DNA from: a virus
Reading direction: 5' to 3' (one strand)
IMG/VR virus record: IMGVR_UViG_3300025671_000152
Location: 1 to 41,465 of that record
DNA: 41,465 nt
Of the stretch, positions 1-7,996 are shown piece after piece (positions within the stretch are counted from its first letter, which is position 1; every line of letters begins with the position of its first letter). The notes beneath the pieces were generated by a model. It made no database searches. It had not been told where the DNA came from and saw nothing but the letters and a program-made list of their open reading frames with translations. The position numbers and the translations under genes are program-made.

Positions 1-1
1 C

Positions 2-1666
2 GGAAGCCAGTGGGTCAACGCGGCAGGCGGCGGCAGTCTCTGGACAGATAACACAACGTACTACAATGCGGCTGTAGACGGCATCGTTGTAGGTGACGCT
101 GGCGCTCCTAACTATGTGAACTCCAACTACCCCGGAATCACTATATATGGCAACACCGGTGCCTCTGTAAACTTCTTAAACAGCATCGGTACGCTTCAGG
201 GACGTGTGTTATCTAACCAGAACAACTTGCAGATTCGTCCGGGTTCCGGTAACAAGGTATTCCTTGAGGACCAAAACGGTTTAAACATCCTGACGACTGA
301 CGGAGCCACCGGAAGGGTTACGTTTGGGGATACCAATTCCTATACGCTTCCAGCAGCACGTGGCACTGACGGGCAAACATTGGTAACCAACGCTACCGGC
401 GATGTCTCTTGGGCTACTCCGGCAGCGGGCGGTGGCGGAGACGCTGCTGACCTGTACGATAAGGGCTGGACCTCAACGCAAGGCAAGACAGACACTGGCG
501 TTGCCTTCGATCTCACGACAGAGGACTTCTGGTTTGAGATTCGGGTCTTCATCGACGGTGCGGCTACGTACCAAAACCTGTTCACTCTTGGCGGCGACGG
601 CGTAACCTCCGGCGGTATCAAGGGTCAGTTCCTATGCTACAAGACGAACTCCGGTGGTATCACTTTGGTCCACTCGACCACTGGCGACAGCACCAGCGGA
701 ACCACGATATTCGGCAACGATCAGGCCGGTCAGAATGACGACCAATGGGTTACGATCACACTACAACGCCAAAGTGGTCAAGTGACTGGCTGGATCAACG
801 GAACCCGTGAATACAACGGAACACCTACAGCCTTCACTGGTAATAACACCAACGGTAAGATATGGTTCTGGACGTACGCTGACGGTGTGACCATCGGCAC
901 AGGCGATGAGTGCCGTATCAGCGACTTCCGCTTTGAGGGAAGCCCAGCTACTCTGCCATACCTTGCTACAGACTTGGCTATCGAGCCTACGTTGGGTACT
1001 AAGCCCGTCGCTGGTCTAGCCAACTCCTCTGTGGGAACCGATGGCTTAGTTGTCAACCCAGTCGGGACTTTGAACGCCGATAACTATAACGTCCTACTCG
1101 GACACAGTGTAGAAGGCTCCGCAAACTGTGTGGTCGTTGGCTACGATGCCGGGAACAACTCTGGAACCAACTGTGTAGACATCGGCTATCGGGCCGGGGA
1201 CGGAAACTCTGGAAACGACAACGTTAGCATCGGATACCAAGCTAACTACTTCACCAGTACCAGTTCGTACACCGTCAACATAGGAAGTCAGGCCGGATCG
1301 GTCATTCCGGGTACCGGTGCGATCAACATCGGTCGTCAGGCCGGAGGAAACAACGGCGGAGACTTCTGTGTCAACATAGGCTACCAAGCTAACACGGCGT
1401 CACAACTAGACAACACCATTCTGATTAAAGCAGACGGTGTTAGCGCGTTCAACCAGACGGAAATCGGTCAGATTAACATTCAGACCAGCACGGCGTCTAT
1501 CAACTGGACGTCCGGCAACGGCTTTGAGCTGACAGAAGGCGCTTCAACCGCTAGGATTGACCCGGCGGCTGGCGTTTATAACTTCCCTAACCTCCCTACG
1601 GCTGACCCCGTTTCTGCGGGGCAGCTATGGAATGACAGCGGTACGCTGAAGGTGAGCGCGGGATAA
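2..1666 (+). CDS. Tail fibre/adhesin, C-terminal part (cut by window edge)
   Basis: The reading frame is open from base 2, so the true start lies left of the window; the GTG at 116 is internal. 554 residues are visible. The middle (about residues 150-320) looks like a LamG/concanavalin-A-type jelly roll: alternating beta strands with a strand pair around QVTGWINGTREY, typical of laminin-G folds that bind glycans. It is followed by about six short repeats ending in IGYxAG/IGSQAG/IGRQAG (about residues 361-466), the kind of ladder found in trimeric adhesin (YadA-head-like) and phage fibre shafts. The stop overlaps the next start (TAATG). Role inferred: host-recognition fibre. Known of the family: such fibres are usually trimers. 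The N-terminal attachment domain is missing from view, so which tail component it binds cannot be said. Confidence 0.75.
   Translation, partial: GSQWVNAAGGGSLWTDNTTYYNAAVDGIVVGDAGAPNYVNSNYPGITIYGNTGASVNFLNSIGTLQGRVLSNQNNLQIRPGSGNKVFLEDQNGLNILTTDGATGRVTFGDTNSYTLPAARGTDGQTLVTNATGDVSWATPAAGGGGDAADLYDKGWTSTQGKTDTGVAFDLTTEDFWFEIRVFIDGAATYQNLFTLGGDGVTSGGIKGQFLCYKTNSGGITLVHSTTGDSTSGTTIFGNDQAGQNDDQWVTITLQRQSGQVTGWINGTREYNGTPTAFTGNNTNGKIWFWTYADGVTIGTGDECRISDFRFEGSPATLPYLATDLAIEPTLGTKPVAGLANSSVGTDGLVVNPVGTLNADNYNVLLGHSVEGSANCVVVGYDAGNNSGTNCVDIGYRAGDGNSGNDNVSIGYQANYFTSTSSYTVNIGSQAGSVIPGTGAINIGRQAGGNNGGDFCVNIGYQANTASQLDNTILIKADGVSAFNQTEIGQINIQTSTASINWTSGNGFELTEGASTARIDPAAGVYNFPNLPTADPVSAGQLWNDSGTLKVSAG
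1084..1400 (+). repeat. Degenerate IGYxAG-type repeats in the tail fibre
   Basis: About six protein-level repeats of 16-22 residues carry the core (V/I)(V/I/N)(I/V)G(Y/S/R)(D/R/Q)AG or AN. The DNA copies are diverged, so this is an old structural repeat rather than recent slippage. The pattern matches the short beta-turn repeats of trimeric adhesin heads. Confidence 0.6.
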
Positions 1667-2556
1667 TGGCTGACGCACCGGCTATAGGGCCGTGGTTGCG
1701 AGGTATAGTCAACACTGTTGACCCTCACTCGCTCACCCCCGATGCGCTGTACGACGCGGTGGACTGCAACATTGACCGTGACGGCTCCGTAGAGTCGCGT
1801 CACGCGTTTTCTTTGCTGGACGACACCTCGGAGTACCACTCTATCTTTGCGTTCGGTAGCGACGTTTATGCGGGCCGAGGCGCGCAGGTTGGTAAGCTAT
1901 CTCCTAACGGGTTTACAGTAACGGCGAACACCAATGGTGACAAACTGGCGTGGACCGTAGTTACAGATAGGCCGGTGTGTACAGACGGCGAAACCATTAT
2001 CGCTGCGGACGGCGGGGATAACTCGTTTGTAGTAAACCAGCGCCCCGGTAGGGAGTTCCACGACCAGCAATACGCCTACACACAGCTTGAAGGGGGGCGC
2101 GATCTAGCCTACTGGCGAGGCAGGCTACTTGTTTTGCGGTCTCACACCCTTCGTTGGTCAGAGCCGCTGGAGTACGGCGCGCACAGCGCTACCCACAACT
2201 ATTTACGTTTGCCAGAGCCAGCGACGTGGCTCGCCGCATTAGATGGCGGCGTTTTTGTTGGCGGCGCTAAAAATACGTATTTTTTCGCAGGAACAGCCCC
2301 AGAAAACTGGACGATGCGTGTTGTAGGCAAACAGTCGGCCCCCTATGGTAGAGTAGTGACTGGCACGCAGAATATGCCACCAGAATTGGTGGGTACAGCT
2401 GAAGAAGTAGCGGTATGGTTTACTGATGTAGGTTTTGCTGTTGGTAAACCAGATGGTAGTGTATCATACCCACAGGCTAGTAATATCGAAGGTCTACCGT
2501 TACTACCCAGAAACTTGGTCGTACAGGGCGACCGCATCTATGCTTTTGCGCGATAG
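1666..2556 (+). CDS. Beta-propeller-like tail (nozzle/stabilisation) protein
   Basis: 296 residues, ATG overlapping the fibre stop (TAATG). The N-terminus (GPWLRGIVNTVDP, then YDAVDCNIDRDGSVESR) is the usual opening of podovirus tail proteins in which a 'variables and constants' loop precedes a beta-propeller; the rest alternates short strands and turns with recurring Trp, Tyr and Gly (for example LAYWRGRLLVLRSHTLRWSEP). Proteins of this type, such as P22 gp10, form the tail nozzle or stabilise the closed portal vertex. At 296 residues it is shorter than P22 gp10, so a propeller with fewer blades or a different tail-hub role is possible. The last ~150 bp is poorer in GC than the start of the gene. 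Function is inferred from composition and position. Confidence 0.5.
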   Translation: MADAPAIGPWLRGIVNTVDPHSLTPDALYDAVDCNIDRDGSVESRHAFSLLDDTSEYHSIFAFGSDVYAGRGAQVGKLSPNGFTVTANTNGDKLAWTVVTDRPVCTDGETIIAADGGDNSFVVNQRPGREFHDQQYAYTQLEGGRDLAYWRGRLLVLRSHTLRWSEPLEYGAHSATHNYLRLPEPATWLAALDGGVFVGGAKNTYFFAGTAPENWTMRVVGKQSAPYGRVVTGTQNMPPELVGTAEEVAVWFTDVGFAVGKPDGSVSYPQASNIEGLPLLPRNLVVQGDRIYAFAR

Positions 2557-2566
2557 GAGCACAATT

Positions 2567-3142
2567 ATGAAGCACCGTAGTGAGATCGCCACTTTCCTCG
2601 ACCGTGGCGACTTTAAGCAAACAGACGAGGGGCTTTTGATCCACGGATCAATTATGGCCAAAGGTAAATACTACCACCGCGTTAACGGGAAAGACCTTTG
2701 TGTTGACCCAAACTTGGTAGTAGCAGAAGGCATTTTGTACGTGCTGGACGCAGCTTTGGGCGGCACGACGCCTATTACGGCGTGGTACTTAGCCCCTTAC
2801 AGCGGCAACGCTACTCCGGCCTCTAACTGGACGGCGGCTAACTTTACCAGCAACGCTACTGAGATCACCAGCAACACTGAGGGATACAGCGAAACTACTC
2901 GCCGCGCGTGGACTGCTGGCTCTGCCGCGACTGGTAAGATTGGTAACTTGGCCTCTTATGCTCAGTTCACCATCGCCGCTTCTGCCGCTATCGACATTTA
3001 CGGCGCAGGCTTACTGTCTAGCAACGTAAAAGGCGGAACGACCGGTACGCTGGTTTCTGCGACTCGTTTCGCAGCGGCACGCCAAGTTAACGACGGCGAC
3101 ACTTTTGAGCTAGGGTACGAAGTAGAACTTACCGACAGCTAA
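2567..3142 (+). CDS. Small virion (tail-associated) protein, unknown
   Basis: 191 residues from the ATG at 2567, chosen because AGGAG sits 8-9 bases upstream and just after the previous stop; a longer frame would run back into the propeller gene. The N-terminal 45 residues are charged (MKHRSEIATF...), the rest is Ala/Thr/Ser-rich and beta-like (for example AWYLAPYSGN, AWTAGSAATG). The ending (FELGYEVELTDS) looks like a beta-sandwich edge strand. It is packed between two tail genes, with only 2 bases to the next start. No family recognised; head-fibre or tail-collar decoration proteins have similar composition. Confidence 0.6.
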   Translation: MKHRSEIATFLDRGDFKQTDEGLLIHGSIMAKGKYYHRVNGKDLCVDPNLVVAEGILYVLDAALGGTTPITAWYLAPYSGNATPASNWTAANFTSNATEITSNTEGYSETTRRAWTAGSAATGKIGNLASYAQFTIAASAAIDIYGAGLLSSNVKGGTTGTLVSATRFAAARQVNDGDTFELGYEVELTDS

Positions 3143-3144
3143 AA

Positions 3145-6100
3145 GTGTTCAGCGGCAACGTCTTTTTTAGTGGGGACGAAGCCGCTGCGCAGGCTTTACT
3201 CCCCGAAGCGCTGCAATGTGCGAACATTGCGGCGTCTTTGCGTTCCTCTTTAGGACTCGCCGAATACGAAAAGATATTCGATTTGCCGTTTGGCAACGTG
3301 CGAGTCGTAGTGGCCGAAAACAATTCAGCCATATACATAACGGCCCAACCTCGTCCTACAGAGCCTTCTGAGCTAGCTCAGCTGCTACAAGATGAAGTCA
3401 TTTTTTACGAGCTACACCTGCCGTGGCGCCCCGAAGGTATGGTGCTTACGCCGGTATCTGCCGCCGAGCCGGACGGTATTGGACTACCCATGCGGGCGGG
3501 AACCCCTGACGCGACGGTTATAACAGACCAAAACGGCTATGTGCAGTACACGTCCGGTGGGGTTCTTCCGCAAGTACTCATAAATAACTATAGAAATAAC
3601 AAGTACATGGACGACTTGCAGTACGTGGGCGGTATTCCCGAGGGGCTGGAAACCCTAACGCCTACAGCTACTTGGCGCACCAACGACTCCTATAACCTAG
3701 ACACAAACACCGGTGACCCGCTTCCTTGGCCTCTGGACCGAGAAATCCGCTACTCGACGGCGCCTATTTTTGGCCAACCACACAGCTTTAACGACGGCCA
3801 AAGCAATACCCCTGCGGATTGGTTTGACTTTAACGAAGGCACGATACCGGAGCTTGGGGGCGGGCTTTTTGCCGCCATACGCGTAGGCGCCGACTCGCAG
3901 TCAGCGTCTAGTGAGCCAGAGGTAATAACCACAAAAGTGTTAGACGCAAGTGCGTTTAGCGAACCCGAAGCTACCGAGTACTACGCGCACAGGCCGGAAG
4001 AACTGCTGTACACCAGCCTCGTTAAAGAGGGCATCTTCCAGAAAACTAATTTTTACCGGACAGAAAATAGCTCTGGCCTAATCCCGTTTTACCGGCCTTT
4101 GCGTGGAGATGGCGAGACTGGTGACGCCGGTACGTACTATATGGGATTGGTCAACCCTCCCCGCTACTTCGGCCACTCGCACTACGACTGGATGCCGGGA
4201 TTCCGTACAGCGGCTGGTAGGCACATTGCGCACTCTGGCCAAGAGTGGGGGCTTCCATACGCCGACAACCCCGTAGAAAATGCGCTTTTAGTGCAGTATT
4301 ACAACGATTTAGGCAACGGGCAGTTAGGCATAGGGGAGTGGCTTACGGATTTTTGGCGTAACTCTCCGGGGCACTACGCTGCGATTGTCTCTACTAACTG
4401 GGACACCCGAGGGTTTTTGAGCTTACTAGACGTTTTTGAAAAACACACGGCGCACCCTTCGGCATCGTACTTTTTGGTAAAAGGCGCTAGTTTAAACGTC
4501 GGCGGTAGCGAGCACAGCGGCACAGTAAATACGATATTCGACGTTAACGCGGTGCCCGGTCAGTACTGGAACGAATTGCCCCCTAGCTCGCCAATACAAG
4601 ACGAGCCGGGGCTTTCTGTGTGGTCTGAAAATTTCTGCCAGCGGCTTACATGGGTACCTACTCCTGATGTTACGGTCAATACGTACGCCGGCGGGGTTGG
4701 TATGTATAACTCGCCTAACCCGCACTATTGCTACCCTGCGTACCAGATACGTCGGTTTAGCTTGGGCACTAGGTTTTATGAGCTACCGCCGCATAACGCG
4801 CCTTTTTATACTGGCCAACTTAACCAAACCTTTCCTGACGCCGACCTCGCTACTGATGAGTTTATGTGCGTGGCGGGCGCGCACCCATTTGAGAAAGACG
4901 GCCAGACTTGGATTCGCGTGGTGTACTGGGAAACCGACGCTGTACCGCAGTATATTAACTACCAGACTAACAACAGCTACACTGGCCCGCTGGTATTGGG
5001 CACGCATGCAAAGGTGATAGTAGCGGTGTTTCCCGCCGCGCTGTCTGAGTCATACGACCTGCCTTGGCGGACACCAGAAACGCAGGGGGTGTCGTGGGGC
5101 ATAGAGGACGAGTACGACTTCACTATCGCTAACGGCTTTGTGCCGCAGTGGGCGGGCACCGTGGAGTTCTCTAGCGACGGTAACAAGTTTTGTTTTACCG
5201 CCTACGAACTAAGCAGCAACAGCGTTACCACGCAATACGACCGTGTCGCTGCTAACTTCACCGATCCTGCGTCCCAAACAACCTTGCCGTACACACAGCG
5301 CGCCGCTATTCCGCGAACCGTGGAGTACAACGCCACTAGTGGGTTTACTTTTCAGCCGCAACAGACACCCGTAACTAACGTGGTTAGCGCGGCTACTACC
5401 GACGTAGGAGCTACGTTTTCTGCGGGCGGAGATACATACCATCTTGTTAAAAATCAATACACGCAGGCCGCGCAAGGAAGCTACAACATATTCCCCCACT
5501 ACGATGACGCCGACCAGTTACAGCATGTGCAATCGGTTATAGACTTTTATGGGTACCAGTATGGATACGCAGATTTTCGGTACGGGCATCTGTTACACAA
5601 CCAGTCCACTACGGGTATGGACCACTACATGTGGGCACAGCAGAAACTTGTTTTCCCTAGCGGCAAAGAATTTGTTTACTTTCAAGCGAATAAGACAGTT
5701 CCGCCTTTGCCCACGGTCACCAGCAGTGGTCCCGTTAGCGTGCAGTACTACGACACGTCAACGCCGCACGCGAACAGTCCTTACACGACCGGCGGTAATT
5801 TTGTTTGTTATATATCTAGTCTAAATCCTAAAACAGAAGAAATATCGTACGTGCGAAATACATCGCATAGATATAAGTGGACATATAGTTCGGTAGATTA
5901 CGATATAATACTTTTTGATAGCTCTGTAGAACAAGACTTAGGAGACGGGGTAACAGACGTATTGTGGACAAAAACACACACAGCCCCAGTTAGCGGCGGC
6001 GCTGTTTGGGCGCACGGAGACTACGCTGGCCATGAGTTTTGGGAAGAATCGCTGCTAGATGGCCGCACAGGGACTGATTTAAGAAACGAGTTCGTGTACG

Positions 6101-6753
6101 AGTGGGGGCCGTTCTATAATGACAGGCTATACAATTTATCTGAGATACACTTTACTACGCCAATAACACTTACAAACGCAAGCTCAGATTACGTACGCGT
6201 AACTATATCTAAACTTATGGGAGAGCCTACTCGGGAGTATGTGAATTATCACGAAATCCGCAGTGTCGTCGGAGGGACTGCACCCCAGTTTCCCTTCGTA
6301 GAGCTAACGGCGCGGTCTGCGCCAAGCGACACTGTTATGTATACCCTTGAACGGCGCTATCCGGGAAACCACGAGTTAAGCTGCGTTCCTAGCCGGTGGG
6401 TAACGGCGCAGTCTGAAGATTTTTCTTTGCATCGCGTGCAAGTCGGGGGGCAGTGCGCGTCCCCTGCGTCGCTGTTACCACCCCTGTTGCCGCCTACCCA
6501 GACTACAAGCCGCGTTTTGACCTACAAGGAACGCCAACTTACTCGGTTTAATAGCTACGACATGCCGTATGTTGGCCCTATACCCGAGAATGTAGTTTAT
6601 TTAGCCGGGGCGCCTAGTAGTTATACCTATGGCGAGTATAGGCCAGACCCAAGCGGCGACCCGTTGTTGGTAATAGAAGCTAATTTTGACTTAGATAGCG
6701 CCGCAGGGCTTACAGGAGTTACCGATGTTTTTCCTTGTGGTGTTATCTATTGA
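3145..6753 (+). CDS. Large tail protein with CAP/SCP-like domain
   Basis: 1202 residues from a GTG start two bases after the previous stop; an ATG start is not available nearby, and the frame is clean to the TGA. The sequence is rich in Tyr, Trp, Asn, Pro and Gly, as in big beta-structured virion proteins. Residues about 355-425 resemble a CAP (SCP/PR-1-like) domain: His360/His363, an E-N pair at Glu378-Asn379, Glu398, then FWRNSPGHYAAIV with His410, matching the bacterial W-x-NSPGH signature and the His-Glu-Glu-His tetrad order. CAP proteins bind lipids/sterols or divalent metals and some degrade cell-surface material, but the role here is unknown. The gene lies inside the tail cassette, so surface exposure on the virion is likely. 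Bases 5821-5940 are about 32% GC against about 63% at 5701-5760. Confidence 0.7.
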   Translation: MFSGNVFFSGDEAAAQALLPEALQCANIAASLRSSLGLAEYEKIFDLPFGNVRVVVAENNSAIYITAQPRPTEPSELAQLLQDEVIFYELHLPWRPEGMVLTPVSAAEPDGIGLPMRAGTPDATVITDQNGYVQYTSGGVLPQVLINNYRNNKYMDDLQYVGGIPEGLETLTPTATWRTNDSYNLDTNTGDPLPWPLDREIRYSTAPIFGQPHSFNDGQSNTPADWFDFNEGTIPELGGGLFAAIRVGADSQSASSEPEVITTKVLDASAFSEPEATEYYAHRPEELLYTSLVKEGIFQKTNFYRTENSSGLIPFYRPLRGDGETGDAGTYYMGLVNPPRYFGHSHYDWMPGFRTAAGRHIAHSGQEWGLPYADNPVENALLVQYYNDLGNGQLGIGEWLTDFWRNSPGHYAAIVSTNWDTRGFLSLLDVFEKHTAHPSASYFLVKGASLNVGGSEHSGTVNTIFDVNAVPGQYWNELPPSSPIQDEPGLSVWSENFCQRLTWVPTPDVTVNTYAGGVGMYNSPNPHYCYPAYQIRRFSLGTRFYELPPHNAPFYTGQLNQTFPDADLATDEFMCVAGAHPFEKDGQTWIRVVYWETDAVPQYINYQTNNSYTGPLVLGTHAKVIVAVFPAALSESYDLPWRTPETQGVSWGIEDEYDFTIANGFVPQWAGTVEFSSDGNKFCFTAYELSSNSVTTQYDRVAANFTDPASQTTLPYTQRAAIPRTVEYNATSGFTFQPQQTPVTNVVSAATTDVGATFSAGGDTYHLVKNQYTQAAQGSYNIFPHYDDADQLQHVQSVIDFYGYQYGYADFRYGHLLHNQSTTGMDHYMWAQQKLVFPSGKEFVYFQANKTVPPLPTVTSSGPVSVQYYDTSTPHANSPYTTGGNFVCYISSLNPKTEEISYVRNTSHRYKWTYSSVDYDIILFDSSVEQDLGDGVTDVLWTKTHTAPVSGGAVWAHGDYAGHEFWEESLLDGRTGTDLRNEFVYEWGPFYNDRLYNLSEIHFTTPITLTNASSDYVRVTISKLMGEPTREYVNYHEIRSVVGGTAPQFPFVELTARSAPSDTVMYTLERRYPGNHELSCVPSRWVTAQSEDFSLHRVQVGGQCASPASLLPPLLPPTQTTSRVLTYKERQLTRFNSYDMPYVGPIPENVVYLAGAPSSYTYGEYRPDPSGDPLLVIEANFDLDSAAGLTGVTDVFPCGVIY

Positions 6754-6803
6754 TGTGTAATCTATGGTAAACTAGTTCCCGCTAACATCTGTAGGAGGCA
6801 AAC

Positions 6804-7211
6804 ATGCCCGCTCCCGCACAATATACATACGCTTCTTCCGCTGTTTTTGCAGCGAACTCCGCGTTTCTCGGACTTATTGACGCTGGCTCCGTCGGCGGCA
6901 AAATTGAGTTGTATGACGACAGCGACGTTTTGTTAGCTGAAGTTTTGCTCGGCACTGGAAACGCCCAGCCTAGCGGCACCGTCAATGTCAGCACTGGTGT
7001 GCTTACTTTGACTATTGCTGGACCGGACACGGCGGCAAACGCTACAGGTACCTGCACTTACGGCGTAATCAAAGACGACGCGGGGGCTGTTCTGCTTAGT
7101 ATCCCTACGGTTGCAGGCTCTACGCCTGTGTCTGGGTACTTGGTACTTAACTCGCTGTCTATCGTAGCAGGTTCGCAAGTAACGGTAGTCTCCGCTGTTA
7201 TCGGCGGCTAA
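6804..7211 (+). CDS. Small beta-structured virion protein
   Basis: 135 residues; ATG at 6804 preceded by a strong AGGAGG Shine-Dalgarno at the right spacing. Composition is Ala/Gly/Thr/Val with alternating hydrophobic strands (KIELYDDSDVLLAEVLLGTG, TLTIAGPDTA, YLVLNSLSIVAGSQVTVVSAVIGG), consistent with a compact beta-sandwich. No cysteine pairs, no signal peptide. It opens a new transcription-unit-like spacing (50 bases after the large tail gene) and precedes an Ig-like protein, so it is probably a tail or baseplate accessory. No family recognised. Confidence 0.65.
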   Translation: MPAPAQYTYASSAVFAANSAFLGLIDAGSVGGKIELYDDSDVLLAEVLLGTGNAQPSGTVNVSTGVLTLTIAGPDTAANATGTCTYGVIKDDAGAVLLSIPTVAGSTPVSGYLVLNSLSIVAGSQVTVVSAVIGG

Positions 7212-7217
7212 GGCCGC

Positions 7218-7232
7218 ACCAGCCATGCTGGT
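7218..7232 (+). promoter_or_regulatory. Perfect 6-bp stem, 3-base loop hairpin before GTG start
   Basis: ACCAGC-CAT-GCTGGT is a perfect inverted repeat in the 38-base gap between two virion genes. It is followed by a G-rich ribosome binding site (GGGGAGGGG), not by a T run, so it is not an intrinsic terminator. It may shield or present the ribosome site of the GTG-initiated gene at 7250, or mark an mRNA processing point; that is inference. Confidence 0.4.
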
Positions 7233-7249
7233 TAGGGGAGGGGTAGCTA

Positions 7250-7996
7250 GTGCCAGCCATCACTAATGAGCCGGCTGATGTAACAGTAAATGAATATGAC
7301 GCAGTTACATTATCGGTAACCATTGACACGCCACAAGCGGGGACCGTGTACCGTTGGTACATGGTGGATGATGGCGGCACCGAGTTAGTCAACACTGCTG
7401 CTACAAACACGCTAACATTTGCGCGAATACGCCCTCTAGCGGGCGGGCACCGCTATCAATGCGTTGTAGATGTAGCCGGCGACGGTGGCACTTTGTTGAC
7501 TAGCCGTACCGCTAAAATCACGGTTGTGCGGAAAACGCGGCAAAACACAGACGGAACGGCGCTCGCCACGGACTTCACTGGCCCTGTGAGTCGGCGTTTT
7601 GCCGACATACGCGCAGCATCTCCGTCTGCATATTCTTCGACTGTGTTTGCACCGGACCCCGATACGTTTGACCCGTTGCCTTCGCCTGACTCGGTTATAG
7701 GCGGCGGCGGAGCCACAACCACGTACAATTTTTGGGACGTATTTTCTTGTGGCAACGCGAGTAACACCCCTCTAGTTAGCGCAGACTACGTTACTGGCGG
7801 TAAGGGCGCGGACTACACATTCGATTTCACGCCTGCACCGGGAGCACGACGCAAGCCGGGCGGTGGCCCCATAAAGGTCAACCTAGATACGTCTAGTGGC
7901 ACACCGCCGGAAGTCCAGTACACCGGGTTTTCTTTCTCAGCAGCCGTTACTGGCCCAGCTAATACAATGCTGTGGCGAGTGGAGTACGACGACTAA
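7250..7996 (+). CDS. Ig-like domain virion protein
   Basis: 248 residues from a GTG at 7250 placed after a GGGGAGGGG ribosome site. Residues 1-90 read as an immunoglobulin-like domain: NEPADVTVNEYDAVTLSVTI, then YRWYMVDDGG, then HRYQCVVDV near the end, i.e. the strand B - core Trp - strand F Tyr-x-Cys pattern. Ig-like domains are common add-ons in phage head and tail proteins and weakly bind carbohydrate. The remaining 150 residues, with a Gly-rich linker (IGGGGATTTYNFWD) and a strand-rich end, are unassigned. The stop overlaps the start of the next gene (TAATG), which also has an Ig-like segment, so the two may assemble together. Confidence 0.65.
   Translation: MPAITNEPADVTVNEYDAVTLSVTIDTPQAGTVYRWYMVDDGGTELVNTAATNTLTFARIRPLAGGHRYQCVVDVAGDGGTLLTSRTAKITVVRKTRQNTDGTALATDFTGPVSRRFADIRAASPSAYSSTVFAPDPDTFDPLPSPDSVIGGGGATTTYNFWDVFSCGNASNTPLVSADYVTGGKGADYTFDFTPAPGARRKPGGGPIKVNLDTSSGTPPEVQYTGFSFSAAVTGPANTMLWRVEYDD

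Noticed and set aside
6734-6790. Promoter upstream of the 135-aa gene
   Set aside because: Only poor hexamer pairs with wrong spacing; the strong AGGAGG explains the start without a promoter.
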